39,896 bases of DNA from Hypsibius dujardini (lineage: Eukaryota > Tardigrada > Eutardigrada > Parachela > Hypsibiidae): assembly GCA_001579985.1 (NCBI GenBank), contig LRSR01014955.1, forward strand, positions 1-39,896, in the 5' to 3' direction. A program made the translations under genes and the position numbers. Positions 1 through 10,495 of the stretch are shown in pieces. Below the pieces are notes generated by a model. It did no database searches and was not told the DNA's origin. It worked only from the letters and a program-made list of their open reading frames with translations. Each line of letters opens with the position of its first letter. Within the stretch, counting starts at the first letter, position 1.

Positions 1-16
1 AATAATAATAATAATA

Positions 17-47
<31 letters not shown>

Positions 48-57
48 TAGTAATAAT
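1..57. repeat. (AAT)n trinucleotide microsatellite
   Basis: The window opens inside a near-perfect AAT repeat with two AGT interruptions. It probably continues to the left of the window. Confidence 0.95.
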
Positions 58-231
58 TAGGGCAGAATAAGAAATATGAAGCCTGTAAATTAAAATATTA
101 AATATTATACAATATAACAGTTATGAAAATATTGCTACAAAAACATCGTTTAAATAACAACAGAAGTTAAAAATTACTTCAGGAGATCTAGTGTCAAAAA
201 TTGACTTAAAAAATACCTTTTGGTTAAATTA

Positions 232-1957
232 ATGCATTTTACGTTGCGCGTTTTCCACCCGGTGGGCACTGTGCAACATGTGCGCAGTGCACACAGTTCT
301 GAAAGACTGGTCTTTACGGTATTAAGTATTGTTTTTATAATTACTATTACCAAGAGTCGGTTTTGTATTGGTACAATTTGCTATATCCCGATGGATTATG
401 AGGTATATAGCGAACTTTGCAAAACGTGATTGGGCTTCATAGAAGCTGAAGCTCTGAACTGAAAATACGATTCTTCCAAAAATTTAAAATTAAAACCATA
501 GCAAAATATCAGGAATTATCTCGTGGTCCCTTTTTTCACTTCTACTGGCGGTAGTAGCGGCAACACGAAGCAAAAAAACAGCACAGCATAGGTATGCTGA
601 CTTCTATTGTTTTGTAACTTGTAACATCTAACTCTGTCGAACGGCCAAACAAAAGATACTACTCAAGAATTTCAATTGGGAATAAAAGTCGTTCAGAATA
701 ATAAATTGTGCAGTCTTTAAGTTGTTTTGCGGAGTGCTTTTAGCGTGAAAAATTAGATTTAAACGGAGTCGGTACCGCCTCACCAGGATCAGCAAGAACT
801 CAGTTGGGGGAAGCACAATATTTTTGTCATGTTTCTTCAAGGCCAAGAAGTCAGTTGAGTTAACAGATAGACAAAAATTCTTTATGGTCGTATAAAGTAT
901 ATGCAACTGTTTATGACTTCGCTTTCCGGTATTACTTTGGCGACTTCTGTTATCTTTTTGCTCATTCCAGAAGGTCATGACCGACTTAATAAACTTCACA
1001 ATTGAACGGCTTCAACAACGAATTAGTGATCGTCTTTCCCATGTTGGAGCTTACATGATTGGCCTCAACGAAGCTATGCCAATGACCGACAAAAAAATAT
1101 ACATTGCAAATGATGTAGTTGTCGAGAGTCTTGGGAACTGGATGTTTATGATAGGTTCTATGTTTGGCATCGGACGGAACAATGTGCGGCATCCAGCTCT
1201 GCTGCGGGGATTTCAAAACGAAAAGCTGTTTGAAGGATTTAGCATCGAACGATTCCACCGAAGCGAATACATTGGAAACCAGACAAATATCGAAGATATG
1301 CGACTCTTTGAGCTTGGTTCTGGAATATTTACCTGGTATATTGACAATCTGCCATCTGCCTTAGCCAACCGGAATATTATCGTTCACGGATATTTGCAGT
1401 CTTGGTTGTATTTCGACGAATTTCGAGAGGAGATTCGGTCACTCTTTACTTTTAAGCCTGATATATACAGATCATGTCTTAAGTCATTTACAAGCTATCT
1501 CATATCTATAGTTCCCGGCTTAGCTGGTATGAAAGATCCCCCATACTTAGTTGGGGTTCACGTCCGGCGGGGTGACATGACAGATCCCAACAATGTTCGA
1601 TTCGGACACAAAGTAGCTACAGAGGAGTACCTTTTGCGTGCAGTACTTCGTATTCAGCAAATTCACTCGTCGGTGATATTTGTCATAATAAGCAAGGACA
1701 TGCCCTATTGCAAGAAATTGTTCAAACAATCGAATTTTCTTTTCATCGAAGGCAACAAAGACGCGGAAGACATGGCGCTTTTAAATTTAATGGACAGTAT
1801 AATTCTTACTGTCGGAAGCTTTGGGTGGTGGGGCGCCTACCTCAGCGATGCCAAAGACGTATACTACTATCGTGACTGGCCTATGAAGAATAGTTCACTT
1901 GAAAAGGCTGTCAATGCAGATGAATATTTCCTTCCCTCTTGGATTCCTCTTAACTGA
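232..1957 (+). CDS. GT11 alpha-1,2-fucosyltransferase-like protein, two exons
   Basis: Predicted Golgi type II enzyme that moves fucose from GDP-fucose to a galactose. Exon 1 is 232-402 and exon 2 is 971-1957, giving 385 residues. The donor GAG|GTATAT and the acceptor after TTGCTCATTCCAG are both in phase 0. Exon 1 supplies a signal anchor at residues 26-40 (LVFTVLSIVFIITIT). Exon 2 holds the GT11 motifs: LGNWMF near residue 111, HGYLQSW near 196, the GDP-fucose binding HVRRGD at 254-259, VGSFGWWGAYLS near 338-349 and a YYYRDWP tail motif. Without exon 1, the ATG at 977 would give a soluble 326-residue protein with no membrane anchor, so the two-exon model is preferred. No AATAAA lies close downstream; a Tc1/mariner copy begins 84 bases after the stop. 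Family assignment is firm. Exon 1 is inference, and the acceptor sugar is unknown. Confidence 0.87.
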
Positions 1958-2041
1958 TTTTGTTGTTGAAGCCTGAAAATGCAAATATCGATAGTTTTAA
2001 TTCAAGTCACCTTTCGGTTACAGATATTGCCTCTGTTCGTT

Positions 2042-3346
2042 CAGGGGCAGGCAGCAAAGTTGAACCAGTTTGCGTAAACGAGTTTTTCACCGTTTTGCGT
2101 ATTTTATTCTGTTTTTTTTAGTTTTTAATCTGAAAGTCCTTTGCGTCTAGCATCTGAATCACTCTTCCTCTCCAGGATTTCGTAACATTACGACAAACGC
2201 TAAGTGGGAATTCCTTCCAGGCCTGGAGCGCTGCACGTCACAAACAGGGATTCCTTTGGGCTTTTTCTTAAACATTATTTTTTTAAAAATCCTTTTCGGA
2301 CCGGTATTCATAGGACTCAGGTCAAGGCTGTTGGCCATTCAATCCTCTTTCCCGATGTACTTGACTTTTTTCGATTTGAAATAGGAGTAGACCGCAGGCG
2401 TCGTGTAACTGGAAGCACTATCAAAGTGGAGGATGACTTTATGTTCCTCTTCCGGGTAGAGTCTGGGGATGTTCTTTTCCACTATTGGCTTCACGATATT
2501 GTTGAGGAAGAACGCCGAATTGACTTTGCTGGTTGATGGGACGAAGTAGATGCTCGTCGCACCGCGGTACGACACTCCTGCAGCGCACATCACCTTTTTG
2601 GGGAATTTCTGTTTCCATTTTTTGGTGCGACTTTCCGGAACTGGTTTTCCCTTCTTCCGGTGGTAACAATCTCGGATTCCACCAAAATCGTTCATAGACA
2701 GCCAGAACTCATACTCGTAAGACAACTCATACAAGACACTACATACTTCCATGAATAACCCCCTAGAAGCTTGAGAAATTGAGGCTCGCAGTCAAGACGC
2801 TGCTGCGTTTGCTTGTTTGACAGGGCATGCATTTTGGTCTTCTTCAGCAAGTCCGATTGCAGATTTTTGCTCAAAACTCGACGAATTGTCCATTCAGAGA
2901 TATCGTACGGTTCAGTTATTTGGTTCATGGTGGGAGAATTATCCACATCCATCGCTGCGTCCACTTTTCTGATGAGATCTTTGGCACACTTGAACGGCAG
3001 GCATTGGGGACCGAGCTTTTTTGCTGGTCTGAGAATTCCTCGCTTCTCCCGTTCAAATTCCGTGATAATGCTAGTGACAGTAGACTTCGAAACAGAAAAG
3101 TCCAAGTCAAACAAAGCCTCGACTATTTTTTATGAGGATGGTCGTTCTGATGGTGGGCCAAGATAGCGCCCGTCGTTTCAGAATCAATTGTAGCAGGCAT
3201 GGTTCATTGTTCAAACGTCAAAAAATTGTTTTTTACGACGGCTGGCTTGATTTTACTCAAAAACAATGTGGGGTGAGTTGTTACAGAAGAAACCAATCAG
3301 CTGTTCGATAGCGCTTAAACTGGTCCAACTTTGCTGCCGGCACCTG
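2042..3346 (-). mobile_element. Tc1/mariner transposon copy 1 (decayed, DD37D type)
   Basis: The ends are about 30-base terminal inverted repeats starting CAGGTGCCGGCAGCAAAGTT (right end, read on the minus strand) and CAGGGGCAGGCAGCAAAGTT (left end), about 90% matched by my count. The right flank is TA, the expected target duplication. The left flank reads TT, consistent with one point change. The inside is a broken transposase on the minus strand. It sits between the first GT11 gene and the next gene, and its left end is 84 bases from the GT11 stop codon. Confidence 0.88.
2300..3200 (-). pseudogene. Tc1/mariner transposase pseudogene (copy 1)
   Basis: Translation on the minus strand starts at the ATG complementary to 3198-3200. 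It shifts frame near 3125 into a helix-turn-helix DNA-binding part (LFDLDFSVSKSTVTSI), then shifts again near 2740 into the catalytic part, and then meets a TGA near 2336 where the related copy in this window has Trp. The second catalytic Asp is seen in LHFDSASSYTT. The third falls 37 residues later but reads Asn (SPMN instead of SPMD). Frameshifts, a nonsense codon and the lost acidic residue make it non-functional. Confidence 0.85.
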
Positions 3347-5052
3347 TATTCTAATTTTCTAACTCACTGGTTTTCCTCCATATTATCCGGTAAAAATATG
3401 ACTTCGTGCGTATTTCGTATTTCTTATGTACGTATTTCGGCAAACGTAATGTCCGCAACATGCCAGCAGAAAGACATATGAAAAATGGCCGGCATTATTT
3501 TTGGACAATTTTTATAACTCATGGATAGACAACCGTTGAAGGTCGCGAATTGCTTTCCATGTAACAGTATTTATCCTTTGGTAATACCTCTGTCCTTCAT
3601 CTTTTAATAGCAATCTAGATATGATTGTAGATGTGACGTGCATATTACGGGCTTGTCTGCAATATGCTTCGTATCGTGACAGTCTAAAAACCGTGGTTGG
3701 TCCTATCGGTTCAGTAACTAAATTGACTCAATATATTATTTACCAATCATTTCAATCGAAACATAAGTTGATCCTGCATGATAGGGTTGGCTTAACCTTC
3801 ATAGCAATCAGACTAAAGAGCGCCGGAAAAAGCGAATAACATCAACTCTTTTTCGATTTTGGCCTTGGCAGAAAATTTGAGGAGGAAAATTTATTTCTCA
3901 TAAACTTAGCATGGCACATTAGGCGTTTTCCAGTACCAGCCGATTAAACCAAACTGAACAAGAGAATTGATAGAAATGAACCGGTATTGTTGAATTTACA
4001 CTCTACAGCGTCGAATGACTAAATCGCCCATACTCTAGAAATTTAGCTTGCGTCAGGGCGCCCCACCAACCCTCCCCGCCCTGAAAGTCTTTCTTAGGGG
4101 CCGGCGTCCCACCTGTCCACCCTCGACTTAGAAATTTATTTGGTGGTTTTGGCGCCTCACCTGTCCGCCCGCGCCCTGAAAATTTAGCTTGGCCCCCAGT
4201 CAGTCATTCTGACTGACTGTATCCTGCACGTCTGGCAGACATATCTCTCTACGTCTAACTCTTTCTGCCTCTGTCTCTGTTTGTTAATCTCTCTCAGTTA
4301 CAGAAATTAACGTCCTAGATAGGCTTAATATCATGGGTGCCGGAAGTGGGGGTGGGGCAAGGCCCCCTCAATATAACAATAGAGACCCAATGTTTTTAAT
4401 TTTTTTCTGCACTAGTTTCCTCCGTTTAAGGCGGTCACTCTGTGTGCCTTATGTCTCAATTACGAATACCAATGTGTTGAAAGGCGCATAAGCGCTGGGG
4501 GTAAAATAAAAGTTTTTAAGTTTTTAAGTTTTGGAAATTCGTCCGTAAAATACATTTGATAAATCATCCTTAATAATGAACTAACTTTTATAAAATTGTT
4601 GGAGAAATTTTGAAATCCTCCTCCGAGAATCACCCTGATTCAGTACAGGCCCGAGCAACTAAAACTGCAATGCAGCTAAATGAATAAAAATAATGCGTTA
4701 TCAAACAAATTTTAAAGAAATGATTGGTGGGCTCCCCAGTTTGCGCGGGGCAATTAGATTTGAGTCCTTAGGAGAGACATCAAATTCACTTGTAAGAACA
4801 TCCTAAAATTAAAGCCAGTCGTGACCATTTTTCTTCAATAATCTTAATACTGATCGGTGAGCTACAACAAAAAAATCTGGCTAGTTATGGGACAACGCGT
4901 TATACAAAATCAAGGGTTAGTTCTGTTACACGCGCGTACGCACTTACAGCTCTCCGGCTGGTTGTCACCGACGTTGCCTATATGTGTATAGTTGCCACTA
5001 TCTTGCCTGACTCCGCACCTGATTTATACTTATACATATGTCTATGGGTGGT
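3347..5052. other. Intergenic stretch without a recognisable gene
   Basis: Short open frames here have no family motif and atypical composition. Apart from the degenerate GC-rich repeat listed separately I see nothing functional. Confidence 0.6.
4036..4197. repeat. Degenerate GC-rich tandem repeat
   Basis: Three loosely matching units share GAAATTTA(GCTTGG) followed by C-rich CGCCCCACC / CGTCCCACCTGTCC / CGCCTCACCTGTCCG stretches, at roughly 45-95 base spacing. It is much more GC-rich than its surroundings. Confidence 0.5.
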
Positions 5053-5713
5053 ACAGTCAACGACAAGATTGAGTGTAATGGAAGGTCCGGGGGATAGACA
5101 AACGGGGCGGAGCAGGAGGTGGTTTTCAAACAATCGAACAATCCACCAACTGACTTGCAGCGGTTGCTTTGTTTCTACTTTTTCCCATTTTCAACCATGC
5201 CTTTGAGAGTGAATTCAATTTTCAATGCACTTTTCGCTGTCTCATGTTTTTTAAATACGCTAAATTATTTTAAAATCTTGGTGTGGATTTGATATTTTTG
5301 CACAAAGTATTGAGAGATCGCTTGATTGTGTTGACTGTTCCGTTTTGTTGTTCCTGTTTTTTCAATCTACAACGGCTGCCATTGATTGTTCTATTGTATG
5401 ATAAGTTTTATTGTTTATATACAATACCGGTTGATTGCTCGATTGTTTGCCCTCTGCCAATTTTGTTTCGGTGTTGCTTTTTGTTTTTGATGTTTCTTCA
5501 GCTCGGTGATGTCATGAAATTTTAAATTTTCATCCATTTTGTACATAGCTTTCATCCTTTACATAAACTGGACAATAAATTCTTTGTTTGAAAATGGAAC
5601 AACTGCTGCAAGTCAGGTGGTTGATCGTTCGATTGTTTGAAAATCACTCCCTGCTCCGCCCCTTTTGCCCATCCCCCGGACCCTCCATTACACTCAGTCT
5701 TGTCGTTGACTGT
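5053..5713. repeat. Foldback element with about 113-base inverted arms
   Basis: The left arm 5053-5166 begins ACAGTCAACGACAAG. The right arm 5601-5713 is its reverse complement at about 89% identity by my count. The spacer of about 435 bases is T-rich and holds short internal echoes of the arms (for example GATTGCTCGATTGTTTG). No protein is encoded. It looks like a foldback or MITE-type repeat. I cannot see a clear target-site duplication. Confidence 0.8.
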
Positions 5714-5752
5714 AACTAAGACCACTCTACCTGCCATATACTTATACTTACA

Positions 5753-5893
5753 TACTGTACTGCCGCGTTAGCTTCGCGCAACAAACACAGCATTTTCAGT
5801 ATATACTGCCCGTGCAATAACACACGGAGTGGGGGGGGGGAAATCGCCCGGGGCGGTGCTACAAGTGCGCGAAGCTAACGCGGCATTACAGTA
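5753..5893. repeat. Small MITE-like hairpin element, 28-base terminal inverted repeats
   Basis: The left end 5753-5780 starts TACTGTACTGCCGCGTTAGC. The right end 5866-5893 is the reverse complement with one mismatch. The interior has a run of ten or more G and no coding capacity. It lies about 40 bases from the larger foldback repeat, so one may have inserted beside the other. Confidence 0.75.
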
Positions 5894-5899
5894 CTTATA

Positions 5900-5929
5900 T
5901 TTATACCTATACCTATACCTATACCTATG
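5900..5929. repeat. (TATACC)n hexanucleotide microsatellite
   Basis: Four to five consecutive TATACC units directly follow the small hairpin element. Confidence 0.85.
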
Positions 5930-6620
5930 GGTGGTGACTACTCCAACCTCCCTACCTGATCACCCTACCTGCTTTGTACTTAAACTTGAATACTTGCACT
6001 TATACTAATACTTATTATCATCATATTCATAATCACCATCATCATTATCGTCATCATAATGATAACACCTATATTCCTAAAGTCTGTCCTTATCAATAAT
6101 CTAAAACTCATAGTTCTTTTCGCCCATAACTGTCCATATTTTAGTATCAATGAGTCAATCATCTGTCGCAGTTGATAATTTTACAAAAGCCGTATCGAGT
6201 TTCGCAAATAGTTTCCCTAGATCGGGATGTATTTCTTAAAATATGCTGCGGAGTATAAACACAACAGGATTGGCGTCTACAGTTATTGCTGGCTTCTTTA
6301 TATTAGTATAATAACTGACTCCGCTATCTGCTCTCCCGACAGGGCATCCACCTGCAACACCGTCCATTCGTCCGTTTCTTCGTCCAACAGCATGCGTTTT
6401 CAGCCCTTTGAAAGTGTCTCCCTCTGCTAGCCTTTTTCTTCTATCCGCCTACTCTTCTATTTGTCCGACCGTCCTTTTCTTCGTCAGCCTTCCATCGGTC
6501 GATCCCTTTTGTCCTTCCGTCTCCCTAATACGAATTTATATGTGCCCCGAATACGGGGCAGACAAAAACCCACACTTTCTGTCGTAATTTTTCTCGAACA
6601 AAAAGGTACCCCTTAATCTA

Positions 6621-6698
6621 GTACATTAGATGTCCGTTGCGGATAAAATTCAGTACATTAACTTCGTACATTAAATGTCCATTGCGGACAACATTTTT
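6621..6698. repeat. Short direct repeat GTACATTA(G/A)ATGTCC(G/A)TTGCGGA
   Basis: Copies start at 6621 and 6666. A truncated GTACATTA copy at 6653 lies between them. Each full copy contains the imperfect palindrome TCC(G/A)TTGCGGA. Confidence 0.7.
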
Positions 6699-8277
6699 TC
6701 TGCTCACGAATGTTCCAGATGTAATAAAAATATGATTAAATCTAATTGAGCACTTCTTTACTCATCCCTAGTACAGATCTGGTGTACGAAAAGTGTTTTT
6801 TTCCGTACATGTAAAAGACAAACTTTCACCCTAATATGTACATAGAAACAGCGCCTTATATCTCGTATACTATGTACGGCCACCACAAAACTTACGCCGT
6901 ACCAAGGAAATAACCAAGTCATATTATGTACGATCGCATTTATTTTTATCCGTTTGTACAGTTCTCATGCGTATTGTATACATACTTTGTAAGACCACCA
7001 AATTTTATAAGACCATACGAATAAGCTTAGGTCTTCCAAATTTTGTAGTTTGTACATACAATGCTCCGACTCTTGACAAACCAAGGTATAATAGCGCCTG
7101 AATATTGTTCCAGTCTTCCCATAGCCGTGAAACGGGAAAGCATAAGTTTCGCAATCCTTCGCAAAAATGCTAAAACTGTTTCAGTACTATTATTAGACAC
7201 ATATTTCGCCGTGTTTTAAAATAATTATATTTTATTCTGGATTTTTATTCTGTTATTTATTTCTAAAAACTTACAGTCTGCTCGCGTTTCGAATAAGAAT
7301 GAGTAAGGCATATAAATTTTGAAAGCTCACACATATCGCTTCACACAAATTTAGACCAATAAAAAGAGTGGTTAAACGCCCTGTGAACGACCTCACAAAT
7401 TCTGTGCAGAATGACGTATAATTTGTGTGAAAATTGACTTTTCGTGTGACCTATCGTATATCATTTTTCATATGTACTAGGGCATGGTCTTTTTCTCGCG
7501 TATTTTTTCTTGATAATTCAAGGATCCGTGTGAGAATGAAGATTTTGTTCACTTCCGACCAAAGCTCTGACGTAAAATTCCACCAAGAATTTCCGTTTCA
7601 GGATAGAGATCAAAACGACCTACTTGATATCCTAAATGCTCAGCAGAGCACGCCAAAAAGTGTTATGCATAATTAAGTAAACGCAAAAAAATGTTGAAGC
7701 TCAAAGTGAAAAAAATTTAACAAACGATAATTTAGAATTCCTTCCAACTATGTTAAATATCTCACGAATAACAAAATGAAATAAAGCAGATAATCTGATT
7801 TTTTCTTTGCAAATTTGAATTTTCAATTTAAGCGAAAAAATAAAGTTTGCCGAAATGGGTCTCCAGTTGTGGATTAAACCTGAAGTCCCCTGGACGAGAC
7901 CAGCAGAATGTGCTAACAGTTTTGAATACTTTATTACAGTAATATCGATATCAATAACCTTAATATAACCAGTTAGTTAGCCCGCCGTTTAATCAATTCC
8001 GCTCTGCTTAGAGGACAACGCAAGATCTCGATTCATAATTAAAACCAGCTGAATTTTTATTGTTTCCACCCAATAAAAGTTCGTGCTTCTATTTGGACAA
8101 AAAATTCCGTCTTGTTTAGCGCTCACACAAAGTGCCTCATAGTCACACAAAAAAATCCGTTAGGGACAAAATTATTCTGCGCGGTTTTTTCCCACACAAA
8201 AAATAACGTTTTTTTGTCACTTGTAGCAAAATTTTCCACTTTAGACTTTATTTATGTGAAAGAACATGTTTTTGTGT

Positions 8278-8343
8278 GGCAAGGACACGTTTTTGTGTGG
8301 CATTATGTGTGGCAAGGACACGTTTTTGTGTGGCATTATGTGT
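8278..8343. repeat. 33-base tandem duplication, two perfect copies
   Basis: The unit starts GGCAAGGACACGTTTTTGTG and is repeated exactly twice, with partial similarity to flanking TTTTTGTGTGG sequence. It lies in an open frame of 127 codons that shows no other coding sign. Confidence 0.9.
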
Positions 8344-9049
8344 GGGAGTATTTCTGGTCACACAAAGACCAAAAATTTTTTATTAGGGGTCTGCTAGGCT
8401 GTTCTAGTAGGCTAATCTTCTATCCTTGTGTTTATTTGTCGACTTTTTTTTCCGTTTGCAAGCCTGTAAGCTTTATATGTTCCTGGTGTTTTTAAATTTC
8501 ATGAGCGTAGTAAGTACAGTTATTCGATTGAGGATTTTGTATTTTCAAATAACCTACCAGTCAGTATGCTTTGAGTTTCTAGAGACATAAATAAATGCGA
8601 AGTTGGTCTAAAGAACAATCTGACAACTACATGGCAGCAACGCCATGCGGGGGTGGGGGCACAGAGACACAGTGCCCCCTGGAATTGAATCGTCGAGGGA
8701 TTCATCCCTGGATACGATTGCTGATTTCGGACTCGATTAATTGGGAGACCAGTTATTGCATTTTTTTAAGGTCGGTGCAAACATGTTTGTCTTAAAACCC
8801 GATATTTTATTGAGGGACTCGGATTGCAAAAATTCCCACTGAAGTCCCTGGCAAGGAAATACGAATATGTGAAGGACATTCAACTGTTAACTATCGTTTG
8901 GACACTGAACGACTCGTCTGAAAGGTTGGCCATGTCTCGGTCGAATAATTGGCCTAGCCTTAACGTGAATAGTGTCTGCCGATGGATCTTTGTTTCAAGA
9001 CATAACTTCCGGCGATATCATTTACCCTCACGAGGGGAAGACCTCAGTA

Positions 9050-9690
9050 CGCACGGTATAGTTTTTAGACTGACTGTCTGCCTCCCGATTTTATCAAGAA
9101 CCTTTCGGACACGCGGTTCTTCTTTCGAACATAATGTTCACCGCCCGGAGATTTCGTGGTCTTCCCGACACGATACACCGGGGACATTTCGGAAACATAT
9201 AAAAATTTATGGCCCACCTCAGACACACTCTAAGCTTTACATGGATGCGGCATTCTTCTTTGTTGCATGAACGTTCAGGACACGGCGTATGTCTTCCGTG
9301 CATACCGCCCAAAATTCAGATGAGCAATCACCTTTCTTGCACGCAGCGAGCATTCTCGATGCACCTCGATGCACCGTCCGTTCTGACAAGCCGTTCATCT
9401 TCCATGAACACGGTTGTCGATCCCAATTGATCCCAAAGTATTGTGAACCCTAAGATCAGACTAACCACCATCCGAACTAGCCGACAGCCCTCCGGACAGG
9501 CTTACCACTTTTCTCAGACACCGTTAACCTTCTGAACATAACGTCCACATTCCGTATACACCATCTACCCTCCAGAGAAGCCGGCCACCTTGCCGTCACA
9601 CAGCTGACCTTCTAGGCACACCGAGCTCGCTCCAAACACTCTGGACGGTCAATATTGCCGTCAAATCTCCATACATATCTTCCATCTTCC
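9050..9690. repeat. Degenerate minisatellite with a period of about 20-21 bases
   Basis: The clearest part is 9460-9650, where units resemble CCACCTTCCGGACACACC with many substitutions and line up at 19-21 base steps. Looser copies (CTTTCGGACACG, CTTCCGTGCATACC, CTTCCATGAACACG) extend to the left. Overlapping open frames (8824-9270 +, 9209-9430 +) are side effects of the repeat and low stop density. Confidence 0.55.
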
Positions 9691-10495
9691 GGTCAATCCG
9701 TTGGTGATTTCGGGTCAATCATATTGCTCGACATTGGTGGTTTGATAGCTTTGTCCGCGAGATGTCACAGAGACCAATTTTAGCCGCTCGTTTTGGTTTT
9801 GACGGGTCAGCTGGTTCGGGCCAAGTTTTGTCTGATTGGGACAAGCAATAGAGAACAAAAATACTACTGAGGCAATGTTGGGTTGAGTTGGCCGCACGAA
9901 TGAAGGGAGTTGCAGCTGGACAATGGGCAAAGAAGGTGATTTGAAAAAGCTTGAAATATGCAGTCATCATCTTACAACGATTCTCTGCTCATTAGATCAA
10001 TAAAAGTCGACCGAAAATAAAACGGATATCTTCTCTGAGAAATGATTTTTAAGCTGTTGAAACTGCTAAAAACAGTCAAAAACTGGAAATACTGTTAAAC
10101 ACTAATCAGCTACAGCTGCGAAAATCCATTGACCTTTACTATACGCTATATGATAGTGACGGCCCGTCGGTATAATGTATAATGCAACCGATTTCCGTAA
10201 TAAAACTGGCCAAACAATAGGCGAACGAATACGATCTTTAAGTACGCCGAGCTTGATGACGTTAAGTGTATGTATAATATCGGAAAAATCATAGTCAATG
10301 GTGGCCCAAAAGTTATACCGGCAAAACTAATTTTGTCAAATTCCACGTAATCGGGGGCAAAAACATAACGCCATCGAAAAGAGCAAAAAACGCTGAATGC
10401 TTGCTTTACGTTAGCCCAGTAGTAAACACACTTATTCCTTTTTTTCTACGCACGTTTCGTATTCCGTTTGTATTGGTTCATTTGCCCCTGACAAT
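9691..10495. other. Upstream region of the GT31 gene, no gene recognised
   Basis: Ordinary AT-rich sequence with only short, motif-free frames. It would contain the promoter of the GT31 gene, but I see no convincing TATA box or other element. Confidence 0.5.

Larger units (their letters stand above)
5930..9049. other. AT-rich intergenic stretch with recurrent short motifs, no gene seen
   Basis: No open frame here carries a recognisable domain. It contains CT-rich low-complexity sequence (about 6340-6540), a cluster of GTAC-centred motifs (6606-7055), scattered CACACAAA motifs (about 7340-8370) and a 33-base tandem duplication (8278-8343), described separately. Confidence 0.6.

Noticed and set aside
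628-999. 123-codon minus-strand open frame upstream of the first GT11 exon
   Set aside because: It lies over the predicted GT11 intron and acceptor, and has no motif.
8112-8495. 127-codon plus-strand open frame
   Set aside because: Composition follows the GTGTGG/TTTTT repeats and the 33-base duplication. There is no ATG at the listed start and no recognised motif.
8824-9270. 148-codon plus-strand open frame
   Set aside because: No domain, no anchor or splice logic, and it runs into a degenerate minisatellite.
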